From Paenibacillus naphthalenovorans (lineage in GTDB: Bacteria > Bacillota > Bacilli > Paenibacillales > NBRC-103111): a DNA stretch of 64,000 bases. Positions 26,538 to 36,310 of the stretch are shown piece by piece. Within the stretch, counting starts at the first letter, position 1. Every line of letters starts with the position of its first letter. The position numbers and the translations under genes are program-made. The stretch covers positions 62,001 through 126,000 of the forward strand of contig NZ_FNDY01000008.1 in assembly GCF_900099895.1 (NCBI RefSeq), given 5' to 3'. The notes beneath the pieces are model-generated. The model was not told where the DNA came from and searched no databases. It worked only from the letters and a program-made list of their open reading frames with translations.

Positions 26538-26569
26538 CAAAAATGACCTCTACCGATACGGTAAAGGTC
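26538..26569 (-). terminator. Expression-platform terminator of the Mn riboswitch
   Basis: On the minus strand GACCTTTACCG pairs with CGGTAGAGGTC (one G-U type mismatch), followed by ATTTTT. Its 5' arm is also the 3' strand of the aptamer P1 helix, so ligand binding should prevent termination. Confidence 0.88.
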
Positions 26570-26656
26570 TTGCTAACAACGTTTCGTTGCCAATAAAGCC
26601 GGGGTTTATCAAAAACCCGAACTGACGACTTTATTGTGACAGCTACTCCCCTTTGG
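26560..26656 (-). promoter_or_regulatory. yybP-ykoY manganese riboswitch
   Basis: Read on the minus strand the leader contains AAAGGGGAGTAGC, AAAGTCGTCA, CCGGCTTTATTGGCA and TTAGCAAGACCTTT in the order and spacing of the yybP-ykoY aptamer, very close to the B. subtilis ykoY example. This class binds Mn2+ and activates efflux genes. The shared ACCTTT strand between aptamer and terminator predicts an ON switch for the TerC-like gene. Confidence 0.96.
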
Positions 26657-26681
26657 AGGACATCCTTATGTAATTGCCCTC

Positions 26682-26711
26682 ATTATAACGAGTGGACAAG
26701 CTGCAAGTCAA
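26682..26711 (-). promoter_or_regulatory. Promoter of the Mn riboswitch-terC transcript
   Basis: On the minus strand TTGACT and TATAAT are 18 bases apart, placing the transcript start about 20 bases before the aptamer. Confidence 0.75.
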
Positions 26712-26750
26712 GCCTAATTTTGTCGGTTTCATGTCGTAACGTTTATGGAA

Positions 26751-26984
26751 TTATATTTGACGGAAAGCCTCGATTAAAGCCTCATACTCTTCTTCCGTGC
26801 CTTGAAAACGGTCTTTGGGGAATCGCTCGTGAACCCAGCTCATCATCTCCGGACGGCTCAGGAATGTGTGGCATTCTTCTCCCCAATCTTCGGATATTTC
26901 CCGCAGGATCAGCTGCTTTCCGTTAACCTCTACCGTCATCATATTCCATTTGTCCTTCTTGTAAATTGTGTGTTTTTTGATCAT
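26751..26984 (-). CDS. Conserved-looking hypothetical protein, 77 residues
   Basis: This small soluble protein is rich in charged and aromatic residues (MIKKHTIYKKDKWNMMTVEV, then LSRPEMMSWVHERF and TEEEYEALIEAFRQI). The first half looks like two or three beta-strands and the second half like helices. ATG 26984 is chosen, since GGAG lies nine bases upstream. A TTG two codons earlier is less well placed. The start has no signal peptide. I do not recognise the family. It is divergent from the methyltransferase gene to the right, with about 200 bases between, which hold that gene's promoter and a long hairpin. Confidence 0.65.
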   Translation of the reverse strand: MIKKHTIYKKDKWNMMTVEVNGKQLILREISEDWGEECHTFLSRPEMMSWVHERFPKDRFQGTEEEYEALIEAFRQI

Positions 26985-27101
26985 TTTCAAGAGCTCCGTT
27001 CTATTATGATATATTTGAACACCGTCTATGCGCGAAATGATACCTTAGCTGTAAGGGAAAATCAAGGAAAAGAAACAATGACGCTTTTTGTTGGTGTATG
27101 A

Positions 27102-27160
27102 TATAATTCCGGATACGCTTCAGCGCCGGCCCTCCGTCCGACGCTGAAGCGTATCCGGAA
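27102..27160 (+). repeat. Perfect 19-base inverted repeat in the leader of the methyltransferase gene
   Basis: TTCCGGATACGCTTCAGCG (27107-27125) and its exact reverse complement (27142-27160) flank a 16-base loop. The left arm begins at the last base of a TATAAT -10 box (27102-27107, with a weak -35 ATGACG at 18 bases), so the RNA would start inside the arm. No T run follows, so it is not an ordinary terminator. Confidence 0.8.
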
Positions 27161-27184
27161 CAGATGAGGAGAGTGGATTTTGAG

Positions 27185-27901
27185 ATGAGTGGAGAAGCAA
27201 GAAAGTACGAACAAGCAGGCGTTGCCATGACATGCCGTTCCTATGTGGAATATGAGCGCATGTTCTCACTGGATGAAGAGGTGCTTGGGGCCGGCCCTAT
27301 CCTGGATATTGCCGCAGGGGCTTCATCCTTTGTGGCTGAGGCGGCAGATCGCGGGTGGGAAGCGGCCGCAGTCGATCCCTTGTACGCCATGACGCCTGAA
27401 GAGCTGTTTGAACACGGAAAGAAGGAAATTCAGGTTTCTACTCACAAGCTTGCCGGGCTGGAGAGGGTTTGCGACTGGACGTATTACGGAAGTCTCAGGA
27501 ATCACAGATCCATGCGTGAAGCGTCGCTCGGCCGCTTTATTGAAGACTACAAGGCCCGCGGCAAGAAAAATTATATGGCAGGGATGCTCCCGAAGCTGCC
27601 GGTGGAGGACAATTCACAGGGACTTGTGCTGTGCAGCCACTTCTTGTTTTTGTATCACGAGCAGTTTGATTATGATTTTCATCTGGAGGCGATAAAGGAG
27701 ATGCTTCGCGTTTGCCGTCCGGGCGGTGAGATTCGTTTGTATCCGCTAGTCACACTCGGGTGGGAGAGGTATCCTTTCCTTAAATGCCTTTTAAAAGAGC
27801 TGGAAGGGGAGGAGCAGAAGCTAACTTTGATGCCTTCATCGCTTCCATTCATCCCCGGATCGAACCAGTTATTGCGTATACAAAAAAGCGATTTCGAATA
27901 A
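27185..27901 (+). CDS. Class I SAM-dependent methyltransferase of unknown target
   Basis: This 238-residue protein has a degenerate class I methyltransferase pattern: [19 protein letters not shown] near residue 38 as motif [16 protein letters not shown] as motif II, a hydrophobic strand [20 protein letters not shown] in the motif IV position, and [20 protein letters not shown] as motif VI. The substrate is unknown. The start is taken at ATG 27185 ([10 protein letters not shown]), although ATG 27164 is in frame and GAGGAG lies 13 bases from the chosen codon. The gene follows a strong leader hairpin and precedes the cold-shock gene. It stands alone on the plus strand. Confidence 0.85.
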   Translation: MSGEARKYEQAGVAMTCRSYVEYERMFSLDEEVLGAGPILDIAAGASSFVAEAADRGWEAAAVDPLYAMTPEELFEHGKKEIQVSTHKLAGLERVCDWTYYGSLRNHRSMREASLGRFIEDYKARGKKNYMAGMLPKLPVEDNSQGLVLCSHFLFLYHEQFDYDFHLEAIKEMLRVCRPGGEIRLYPLVTLGWERYPFLKCLLKELEGEEQKLTLMPSSLPFIPGSNQLLRIQKSDFE

Positions 27902-27912
27902 ATTTCATTGTG

Positions 27913-27941
27913 TTGATTTATCCTTATAAGGGTGCTATAAT
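27913..27941 (+). promoter_or_regulatory. Sigma-A promoter of the cold-shock gene
   Basis: TTGATT and TATAAT are separated by 17 bases. The predicted leader is only about 40 bases long, shorter than in classic cold-induced csp genes. Confidence 0.78.
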
Positions 27942-27987
27942 TGAACCATTCGCCCTTGATGGCGATACATCTAGGAGGTTGTTTTCA

Positions 27988-28185
27988 TTGAAAGGTACAG
28001 TAAAATGGTTTAACGCAGAAAAAGGCTACGGATTCATTCAAGTAGAAGGCGGCGACGATGTATTCGTTCACTTCTCCGCAATCCAAGGCGAAGGCTTCAA
28101 AACATTGGAAGAAGGCCAATCCGTTGAATTCGAAATCGTTGAAGGAAACCGTGGTCCTCAAGCGGCTAACGTTCAAAAGCTGTAA
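27988..28185 (+). CDS. cspD: Cold-shock protein, CspB/CspD type
   Basis: This 65-residue single-domain nucleic acid chaperone has the RNA-binding motifs [10 protein letters not shown] (RNP1) and VFVHFSAIQ (RNP2), with the typical start [11 protein letters not shown]. The start is TTG 27988, with TAGGAGG well placed upstream. Longer in-frame readings into the upstream gene are not supported. CspB/CspD proteins bind single-stranded RNA and DNA and prevent RNA secondary structure. A GC-richer paralogue may exist elsewhere. The symbol is given by resemblance and could equally be cspB. Confidence 0.95.
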   Translation: MKGTVKWFNAEKGYGFIQVEGGDDVFVHFSAIQGEGFKTLEEGQSVEFEIVEGNRGPQAANVQKL

Positions 28186-28227
28186 GCTTAACACTAAACT
28201 ATAACTACCCTTTACGGGTTAGCATGA

Positions 28228-28409
28228 TATAATGTTTCTCTGGAAATCAAATGACTGGCTTCTAGTACTTGCTCCTTGATTTCACAAGAAAACGTACCGC
28301 TGCTTTGCGGTGGCTCCTTTCATGTGCAGGTAGTTTTCTTATAGGTTAGTGCCACAACAACAAGCCGATAAGAGCGGTTCTTGGAATAAATCCAAGAACC
28401 GCTCTTTTT
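28228..28409 (+). ncRNA. Possible structured small RNA between csp and the IS110 remnant
   Basis: An extended -10 (TGATATAAT, ending 28233) is followed by about 135 bases with several stems: GAAATCAA (28243) with TTGATTTC (28276), AAGAAAAC with GTTTTCTT, and ACCGC with GCGGT. The stretch ends in a very strong 16-base-pair terminator at 28370-28406. It has no start codon or credible ORF. It may be an independent RNA or simply the csp 3' untranslated region. I could not match it to a known RNA family. Confidence 0.35.
28370..28409 (+). terminator. Strong rho-independent terminator
   Basis: AAGAGCGGTTCTTGGA pairs over 16 bases with TCCAAGAACCGCTCTT, followed by TTT. It ends the csp region. Confidence 0.93.
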
Positions 28410-28435
28410 GCTAAATCAAGGTTTCGCTGCCGGCA

Positions 28436-29056
28436 ATGGAACAAATCGTTTTATGTTCATCACTGAAGTTATTGGATTTTGTCCAACAAGAAATGAACGC
28501 ATTAGAAGCAGATTGGTTTGCAAGGGCCAAGAAAAACCCTAATGTACCCTTACTTATGGGTATACCGGGCATATCGGTGTTGAGTGCTTTAACCATCCTT
28601 GCAGAAATTGGGGATGTGACAAGATTTCTTTCTCCAAAGAAGCCAGCATGCTATGCCGGACTTGTGCCATCCGTTCATCAATCCGGAAAAACGCGTTATA
28701 CGGGGAACATAACGAAAGAGGGCCGAGCAACACTGCGATGGATTCTGGTACAATGCGCGCAGCGAGCCATTCAGAGCAAGGGGAAATTACGTGCTTTTTA
28801 CTTAGGGTTGAAGGAGAAGAAAGGGCATAAGATTGCGATTGTAGCAACGGCTCGCAAGTTACTGCACATCATATGGGCTGTGTTGGTTAGGCAAGAGGAA
28901 TATAGGGATCTGCGGAAGGACTTGCTGGAGAGAAAGCTTAAGAAGATGCAAAAGCAAGCCGCGGAGTACGATGCTTCCATGGATGAGCTATTCAGCATGA
29001 TTGAAAATTTAGAGGAATTTTCAGATGAGCATTCCCTCATAATACATATTTTTTGA
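28436..29056 (+). pseudogene. Truncated IS110-family transposase (C-terminal domain only)
   Basis: The 206-residue reading frame matches only the C-terminal half of IS110 transposases: the Transposase_20 domain is visible as PNVPLLMGIPGISVLSALTI, AEIGDVTRF, YAGLVPSVHQSGKTR and TRKLLHIIWAVL-type residues. The N-terminal DEDD catalytic domain of about 170 residues is missing, and the reading frame begins directly after the terminator that closes the csp region. It also lacks a ribosome binding site. Base composition is more AT-rich than in neighbouring genes, which is consistent with acquired DNA. It should be inactive. Confidence 0.88.
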
Positions 29057-29142
29057 ACAAGGGATTTGCATGTTTTCATAGGTGAGAGGACGGGGGTTAG
29101 TCGCCCTCTTCTACTCGATTACCGCAAAAGCTGCTGTTGATA

Positions 29143-29811
29143 TTACTCCACAATACGAAGAATATCGTCAATTTCTTTACGCGCGAGCCGTGCAGGACGC
29201 TCTGCCGGATGCCCGAGCGCGATGACCATATTGATCTGGCACTCCGGGCGAATATCCAGGTAAGCGCGAAGCTGCTCGCCGGCGAGCAGGACGGGGCCGG
29301 TCATTGGGCATGTGGCAAGTCCGCGGGCATGTGCGGCGAGCATCAGGTTTTGTGCGGCCAAGCAGCTGCTCTTGATACCTTCTTCTTCCCATATCGCGTC
29401 ATCAACCAATTGGATCGGATCGAAAATCCGCTCGCGGAACTTGGAGTTGTAGGGCGTAGCCAAGCAGATAATCAGCACCGGGGCATCGGCGAAAGCAGTC
29501 GCATAAGGTCCGAAGGATTTGGTCAGCAGCCGCGCTTCCCTGGAAAGTCCCCGCCGTTCGGCTTCTGCGGCTTTGAGGTGCAGCTGCTCCCAGGTCATCC
29601 GTTCGATTTCTTTAATTTTATTTCGATTCATAACGGCGATAAATTCCCAGGTTTGCGAGTTCGTATCGCTCGGGGCGTATCTGGCACAATCGATGATGTC
29701 GCGAATATCTTCAATCGAAACCGGTTGCTCGGTAAATTTGCGAATGCTGCGTCGATCCAGCAGGATCGATTTGAAATCCTGATAGGGCAGTGTCATGATG
29801 TCGTCAGTCAT
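29143..29811 (-). CDS. Nitroreductase family protein
   Basis: This 222-residue flavoprotein reduces nitro compounds, quinones or similar substrates with NAD(P)H. It has the FMN-binding start ILLDRRSIRKFTEQPV, then ARYAPSDTNSQTWEF, and the late GLATCPMTGPVL and ALGHPAERPA motifs. ATG 29811 is taken as the start because GAGAGG lies about 11 bases upstream. A longer in-frame start has no ribosome binding site. It is cytoplasmic. A good promoter and a palindrome lie just upstream, so it is probably controlled by a dedicated repressor, most likely of the HxlR/DUF24 or MarR type. No such regulator gene is present nearby. Confidence 0.92.
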   Translation of the reverse strand: MTDDIMTLPYQDFKSILLDRRSIRKFTEQPVSIEDIRDIIDCARYAPSDTNSQTWEFIAVMNRNKIKEIERMTWEQLHLKAAEAERRGLSREARLLTKSFGPYATAFADAPVLIICLATPYNSKFRERIFDPIQLVDDAIWEEEGIKSSCLAAQNLMLAAHARGLATCPMTGPVLLAGEQLRAYLDIRPECQINMVIALGHPAERPARLARKEIDDILRIVE

Positions 29812-29854
29812 GTATGGTTCATCCTCTCCGTATGGCAAGCCGTCAGCTTACTGC

Positions 29855-29871
29855 TTAGTACTTGGTACTAA
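29855..29871. promoter_or_regulatory. Palindromic operator candidate for the nitroreductase
   Basis: TTAGTAC-TTG-GTACTAA has perfect 7-base arms and sits a few bases after the predicted transcription start of the nitroreductase promoter. Confidence 0.6.
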
Positions 29872-29881
29872 ATTATCCCTT

Positions 29882-29910
29882 ATTATACCGTTCGTCAGAG
29901 GAAAAGACAA
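29882..29910 (-). promoter_or_regulatory. Sigma-A promoter of the nitroreductase gene
   Basis: On the minus strand TTGTCT and TATAAT are 17 bases apart, with the start predicted about 20 bases before the palindrome's far edge. Confidence 0.72.
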
Positions 29911-29911
29911 C

Positions 29912-30043
29912 TCAACGGTTTCGCCTTCGCCGATCCCGGAGACGATCCGTCTTCTCCATCGTTTCCATGCCGATCTGCACAATGCGGCGCCCGCCTTTAA
30001 GCTCGCCTTTCTCTTTTGCCGACAGGTGCGGTCGTCCCTCCAT
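29912..30043 (-). CDS. Small basic hypothetical protein, coupled to the MFS gene
   Basis: A 43-residue minus-strand frame begins at an ATG that shares its A with the TGA stop of the upstream MFS gene (TGATG), the usual arrangement for translational re-initiation. The peptide starts MEGRPHLSAKEKGELKGGRR and ends in a run of arginines (RLRDRRRRNR). It has no membrane segment. I do not recognise it. The coupling and full use of the gap before the nitroreductase promoter support it, but it could be a chance frame. Confidence 0.42.
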   Translation of the reverse strand: MEGRPHLSAKEKGELKGGRRIVQIGMETMEKTDRLRDRRRRNR

Positions 30044-31236
30044 CAGGAGGGACCCTGTTCCAACTCATGAAGGGCCGTACGCCCTCTGGTTCGAAGGTGA
30101 AGCCCCAGGAAACCCAGCATCGCGGCAAAAGCCAATGCCGACGCCAAGGCGTACATGGCGTGCGGTCCCCAGGAGTTAAAGACGGTTCCGCCCAAAGCAC
30201 CGCTAATTAAACCGGCCAGCCCGGACCAGGTGATGGCGAACAGCGCCTGGCCGCTGGCACGAAACTGGTCGGGCACCACGCTTTGAATATAGCGGATGAC
30301 GGTGAACAGAAAGATCCCGAAGGAGACGGAGTGCATGAATTGAATCCCGATAACCCACAGCGGGTTGTCTATAACGCTCATCAATAAAAAGCGGGCCAAG
30401 TATACGAGGCAGCAAATGATGAGCAGAGGCAGCTCCTTGTATTTATGGCCATGCTTGCTAAGCCAAAAGAATATAGGGATTTCGCTCACGGCCGAAACCA
30501 TCCAGGACCATCCGACGATGGTCTGATCGGCGCCAAGGCGTTCAAGATAGAGGGCCAGAAAGCCGTCATTCATCCGGTGTGCCACGGAGATTACGAGGAC
30601 CGTGAGCAGGAACGCGAGAAACGAGCGGGAGGTGACAATCGGCACGAGTCCGGAGAAATCCGGTTTCTTATAACCCGTCTGGCGGGCGTCCTTCAGCATC
30701 AAGGATAAAAGAAGGGAGCAGCCGATCGTTATCATCATCAATACAGCCGTCAGCTCTATGCCGAAGTCTTTCAACAGCTTGCCGAAGACCAGTGCAGCGG
30801 CGGCAAAGCCGATCGAACCCCAAACGCGGAAGGAAGCATAGCTCTTTCCGGTGTTTTTGATCGTCAGCAGAATTTGGCTATCGTTCAACGAGCTCATCGG
30901 GGATTGAAAAAAATAAAAGCTCCCCATCAGTACCATCAGAAGACCGAACGCATCGGTGCGGAAGATGAAAGCCGCGGTAAGCCATTGTCCGATCAGAACC
31001 AGGATGACTATTTTTTTCACCGTTTGCCATCGGTCGCTCACCATGCCCCAGAATAGGTTGGACACGATACCGAGCATCGGGCCGACAGAATACAAGAGGC
31101 CAATTTGGACCGTTGAGAATCCCTTGGACAAAAAGTAAAGCGGAAAATAAGAAGTAATAACGGCAACCGTCGTATATATAGAGAAGGTAAAGCAGCAAAG
31201 CGTTGCAGCATTACCTCTGATTAATCGCTCACTCAT
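30043..31236 (-). CDS. MFS transporter (MFS_1-like / PPP-type family)
   Basis: This 397-residue, twelve-helix major facilitator protein has a motif A-like loop, WGMVSDRWQTVKKI, between helices 2 and 3 and the HRMNDGFLALYLERLG segment in the second half that marks the PPP/LacY-like group. It overlaps the upstream MATE gene by ATGA and is followed by a coupled 43-residue frame. It is clearly paralogous to the MFS gene at 38058-39218, which shares the same landmarks (SDRYQTLKLI, HRMNDVMFVLYLKDLG). The substrate is unknown. Family members move sugars, nucleosides or aromatic acids. Confidence 0.88.
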   Translation of the reverse strand: MSERLIRGNAATLCCFTFSIYTTVAVITSYFPLYFLSKGFSTVQIGLLYSVGPMLGIVSNLFWGMVSDRWQTVKKIVILVLIGQWLTAAFIFRTDAFGLLMVLMGSFYFFQSPMSSLNDSQILLTIKNTGKSYASFRVWGSIGFAAAALVFGKLLKDFGIELTAVLMMITIGCSLLLSLMLKDARQTGYKKPDFSGLVPIVTSRSFLAFLLTVLVISVAHRMNDGFLALYLERLGADQTIVGWSWMVSAVSEIPIFFWLSKHGHKYKELPLLIICCLVYLARFLLMSVIDNPLWVIGIQFMHSVSFGIFLFTVIRYIQSVVPDQFRASGQALFAITWSGLAGLISGALGGTVFNSWGPHAMYALASALAFAAMLGFLGLHLRTRGRTALHELEQGPS

Positions 31237-32597
31237 GCATTTTCACTCAATTCTTTTGTGTTTCCTGCGGCAGAAAGCGGCGGTCCGGGGATTTTACCCT
31301 CCATTTTGGCCGTCTCCCGGATGACGAACCAGACTACGGCGGCTTCTGCGGCTGTGCCGAGCGACTGCGCCAAGGCGCCGATCATCCCGTTCCAGCCGGG
31401 ACTAAAAGCGATGCACAGAAATAAAGCCAGCAGGGTGGCGCACACGTTTGCAGCCTGAGACCAAACCATCACCTTCGTTTGGCTGCGCAGCATCAGCAGT
31501 CCGTTCCCGTAATCCAGCCAAGGGAAAATCAAGGTCATGATCATAAACACACGGAGCGTAGCAAGACTCGCCTCCAGCAACCTCTCGTTCACTCCCATCA
31601 CATGCTCCATAAACCAAGGACCGGCAGGCGTATAGGACATTACGGCAATCAGCAGGCCGGGAATCAACGAGATCATCAGTGTGAAGCGAAGCACAGACTC
31701 CGGATCCTTGCGGTAAAAATTCAGAACTAGCTGGTGCACGTAAGTAAAAAAACTTTGTACGAGCTGCGTCAGGCTGGCTGCGATGGCAAAGGCTGCTATG
31801 GACAGCTGAATATCCGTCGTTTTGCCGAGAAACGCATTGATGGCGGGGATGGAGATCACCGCAATAAACGAAGAGTACATTAACGGCTTGTAGAATCCGA
31901 ATACTTGCGAAGATTTCTCGATGGAATGCCCGGGATGCTTCTCCGGAATGACGCTGCGCAGCAGCGACCGGCCTTCCCAGTAACTGACGGCCGCTTCAAT
32001 GATCATCCCGGTGAGGAAGATGATCGCACCGACCGTAGCGCTCGTAACCCCGGTTTTAATAAAATACAGCGAGAGCGAGTACATGCCGGCCAAACGGATC
32101 AGCATTCCGATCGTAAGCCATTTCGTCCGCATGTTATAGATGATGATTCCGTGATAAATACAGCGGATGCCCGAAAAAATACTGACGAACATCAGCACCC
32201 GGTACACGTCGACCATCGGGGCGATCATGCTTTCCTCTGCTCCGAACAAATGCACGAACACCCACGGACCGATAGAGGTGTAGCTGATGAGAAGACCGAT
32301 GAGAGAAACCGAGCCAAGCACATAAAAGCCCACAAGCGACATCGCCCGAAACGATTGTCTGTCGCGGACGAGGGCTGAGCAGGTTTGACGCAGCAAAACG
32401 GCGGGTTTTTCGGTAATGCCTAGTATGCTCATCGGCAAAGCGTAGGCGGAAATGATGATCTCCGGATGGGAAGATCGCGCCAATGTGCTGTTAATGATGA
32501 CATGGGATATGGTAACCAAGCTCGCCGAAAATCCTAGCGGAAGGAAGAAGGCAAGCAGCTGACGAAACGTGATGCGAGTTTGTTCCGATGCGTTCAT
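31233..32597 (-). CDS. MATE-like multidrug/polysaccharide flippase-superfamily exporter
   Basis: This 454-residue membrane protein has about twelve helices and resembles the MATE branch of the MOP flippase superfamily (opening FRQLLAFFLPLGFSASLVTI, then the ISAYALPMSILGITEKPAVL segment). ATG 32597 is chosen, since GAGGGAG precedes it. A start nine codons upstream is less supported. It is coupled by ATGA overlap to the MFS gene that follows on the minus strand, so the two transporters are likely co-expressed. The substrate is unknown. Export of drugs or lipid-linked molecules is typical for the superfamily. Confidence 0.82.
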   Translation of the reverse strand: MNASEQTRITFRQLLAFFLPLGFSASLVTISHVIINSTLARSSHPEIIISAYALPMSILGITEKPAVLLRQTCSALVRDRQSFRAMSLVGFYVLGSVSLIGLLISYTSIGPWVFVHLFGAEESMIAPMVDVYRVLMFVSIFSGIRCIYHGIIIYNMRTKWLTIGMLIRLAGMYSLSLYFIKTGVTSATVGAIIFLTGMIIEAAVSYWEGRSLLRSVIPEKHPGHSIEKSSQVFGFYKPLMYSSFIAVISIPAINAFLGKTTDIQLSIAAFAIAASLTQLVQSFFTYVHQLVLNFYRKDPESVLRFTLMISLIPGLLIAVMSYTPAGPWFMEHVMGVNERLLEASLATLRVFMIMTLIFPWLDYGNGLLMLRSQTKVMVWSQAANVCATLLALFLCIAFSPGWNGMIGALAQSLGTAAEAAVVWFVIRETAKMEGKIPGPPLSAAGNTKELSENA

Positions 32598-32762
32598 GAC
32601 GGGCTCCCTCTTTTCACATGTCACACATTATACCATGAACCGGACCGGCAGGGGAGAAAAATTTGTTTTCCTACTGGAAGCAGTGAAGCGTTCGTGATAC
32701 ATTAATATAGATAAGCTGTCAGCGCCTTTTGCGGTGATCCGGAACAGAAAGGTGGAACAGAA

Positions 32763-33080
32763 ATGTCTTACTCTTTTATTATGGATGAGAGGATAGGTAT
32801 ACCGCTGCCTCACCTGGAGAAAAATTTTGAAGATTACAGCGAGCAGGAGCAGGCGGAGATTCTTCTTCGCTGGGAGGAAATCCGGGGAATGATCCCGGAT
32901 CGGATCAAGCGGCTGGAGACGATGATCATCGCCAGACAGGATCAGCTTAACGTAGAAGATAATTTTGCGGTTTCCTGCCGCCTGAATACTGAAATTGCAG
33001 ATCTGGCCAGTACGATCAATGAGCTTCATTTATGGTTTCGGGTTCATCAGGACATGGCCGTGGGAGCGGCTCATCACTAA
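32763..33080 (+). CDS. Hypothetical protein, first gene of the ytpB operon
   Basis: This 105-residue soluble protein with mostly helical character (EEIRGMIPDRIKRLETMIIA, NTEIADLASTINELHLWF) starts at ATG 32763 with AAAGGTGG upstream. I do not recognise the family. Heptad-like spacing of leucine and isoleucine suggests coiled helices, perhaps a dimer. It is followed at 38 bases by the next unknown gene and then by ytpB, so it probably belongs to the same transcript and may serve terpenoid metabolism or an unrelated function. Upstream lie about 165 bases with no recognisable feature beyond a possible promoter. Confidence 0.75.
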   Translation: MSYSFIMDERIGIPLPHLEKNFEDYSEQEQAEILLRWEEIRGMIPDRIKRLETMIIARQDQLNVEDNFAVSCRLNTEIADLASTINELHLWFRVHQDMAVGAAHH

Positions 33081-33118
33081 TAGATTCCATTCGCTGATTG
33101 ATAGAGGAGGTAAGAAGC

Positions 33119-33715
33119 TTGACCTGGACCGAAAGCTTATACAAGCTTGCAGCGAAGCTGACGGCTCACAAGCCTTCGCTGTATCCGACGGAGGAGCTTG
33201 ACGATTTGACGGATGTCAAGATAACGAAGCTCTCCGTGGACGGATTCGAAGGCGAACGCCGATCCTATGCGCTTTCCGTTAAAGCGGGCTTGCACTTGTT
33301 TAACGAAAGTTTGGAACCGTCGCACGCCATTTCTCAGGATATCGATACGCCGACCGGAAGCTATTGGCACGCGATCATGCATCGGATGGAAGGGGATTAC
33401 AGCAATGCGAAATACTGGTTTCGCATGGCGGGTGCTCATCCGGTATATGATGATGTGGCCAAAGAAGCGTTCGCGTATATAAGACAAACGGGTTTGGAGG
33501 ATATCCAAAGCGCGGCGCTCAAGCAGCAGTTTGAACAATGGTTATCGGCAAGCGGCTATGATCCGGTTCGGTTCACGGATCTGGTGGAGTATCAAGTCAC
33601 GAAGGCTAACGACGAGCGGGGAGAGGAGCTGCTGAAGCATATTCAATGGATCGAAATGCGTAAGCTCCTCCGGCATGGTTATGCGTTCAGTGGCGGCGAA
33701 AGGGAGTTATTCTGA
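33119..33715 (+). CDS. Hypothetical protein with GDYSNAKYW motif
   Basis: This 198-residue cytoplasmic protein of unknown function starts at TTG 33119, nine bases after GAGGAGG. The striking segment at residues 84-108 (HAIMHRMEGDYSNAKYWFRM then AGAHP) recalls a motif seen in short proteins of several bacterial phyla, often near sugar or lipid genes, which looks like one or two TPR-like helices. The first 60 residues carry a weakly conserved helical part and the last 50 are charged. It ends five bases before ytpB, so translation is probably coupled. The function is not known to me. Confidence 0.8.
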   Translation: MTWTESLYKLAAKLTAHKPSLYPTEELDDLTDVKITKLSVDGFEGERRSYALSVKAGLHLFNESLEPSHAISQDIDTPTGSYWHAIMHRMEGDYSNAKYWFRMAGAHPVYDDVAKEAFAYIRQTGLEDIQSAALKQQFEQWLSASGYDPVRFTDLVEYQVTKANDERGEELLKHIQWIEMRKLLRHGYAFSGGERELF

Positions 33716-33720
33716 TTTTC

Positions 33721-35801
<2,081 letters not shown>

Positions 35802-35818
35802 TAAGGGAGAAAATATAA

Positions 35819-35860
35819 GCATTCTCACTCCTTTTGAAGGGGAGAGAATGCCTATTTTTT
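35819..35860. terminator. Bidirectional terminator between pfkA and the peroxiredoxin gene
   Basis: GCATTCTCACTCC pairs with GGGGAGAGAATGC across a 7-base loop. T-rich tracts follow on both strands. Confidence 0.9.
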
Positions 35861-35866
35861 CAACAA

Positions 35867-36310
35867 TTATCGATGCTCCTCCAGCGCCTTCAATATTTCG
35901 GCGGTGGGGCGGTTGCCTTTCATGGCGTACACGATGGTTCCGTTGCGGCCGATGACATAGACGGTGCGCTGTTGACCGAGAAGACCAAACAGGGTGTGTC
36001 CGACGTCGTACAGCTTTTGAATGTTGGCTCCTTTGTCGGCAACCAGCGGAAAGTCGTACATAAATTTGTTGGCGAACTGTCGGTGCTCCTCCAGGAACCC
36101 GGAGTTGATCCCGAGCACCAGCGCATCATATTTGGCGTACTGCTCTTTAGAGTCGCGGACAGCGCACAGCTGCTTTGTACATATGGGCGTATGGTCCTTC
36201 GGATAAAAAATGAGAACAATCGGACGCTTGCCCAATGTCTCCTCCAGTCGAATCTCACCTTGTGTACTGTCCGCCGAAAAAGACGGAGCTCTTGTACCCA
36301 CAGCCAGCAT
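35867..36310 (-). CDS. Peroxiredoxin, BCP/AhpC-TSA family
   Basis: This 147-residue thiol peroxidase reduces hydrogen peroxide and organic peroxides with thioredoxin-type partners. The peroxidatic cysteine is Cys44 in DHTPICTKQLC, with Cys49 five residues later, the resolving position of BCP-type enzymes. The fold elements LIFYPKD and GINSGFLEEH are in place. ATG 36310 is used, with AGGGGTGATTC upstream as ribosome binding site. A GTG three codons earlier lies inside that site. It converges with pfkA at a shared terminator and is divergent from ung. Confidence 0.93.
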   Translation of the reverse strand: MLAVGTRAPSFSADSTQGEIRLEETLGKRPIVLIFYPKDHTPICTKQLCAVRDSKEQYAKYDALVLGINSGFLEEHRQFANKFMYDFPLVADKGANIQKLYDVGHTLFGLLGQQRTVYVIGRNGTIVYAMKGNRPTAEILKALEEHR

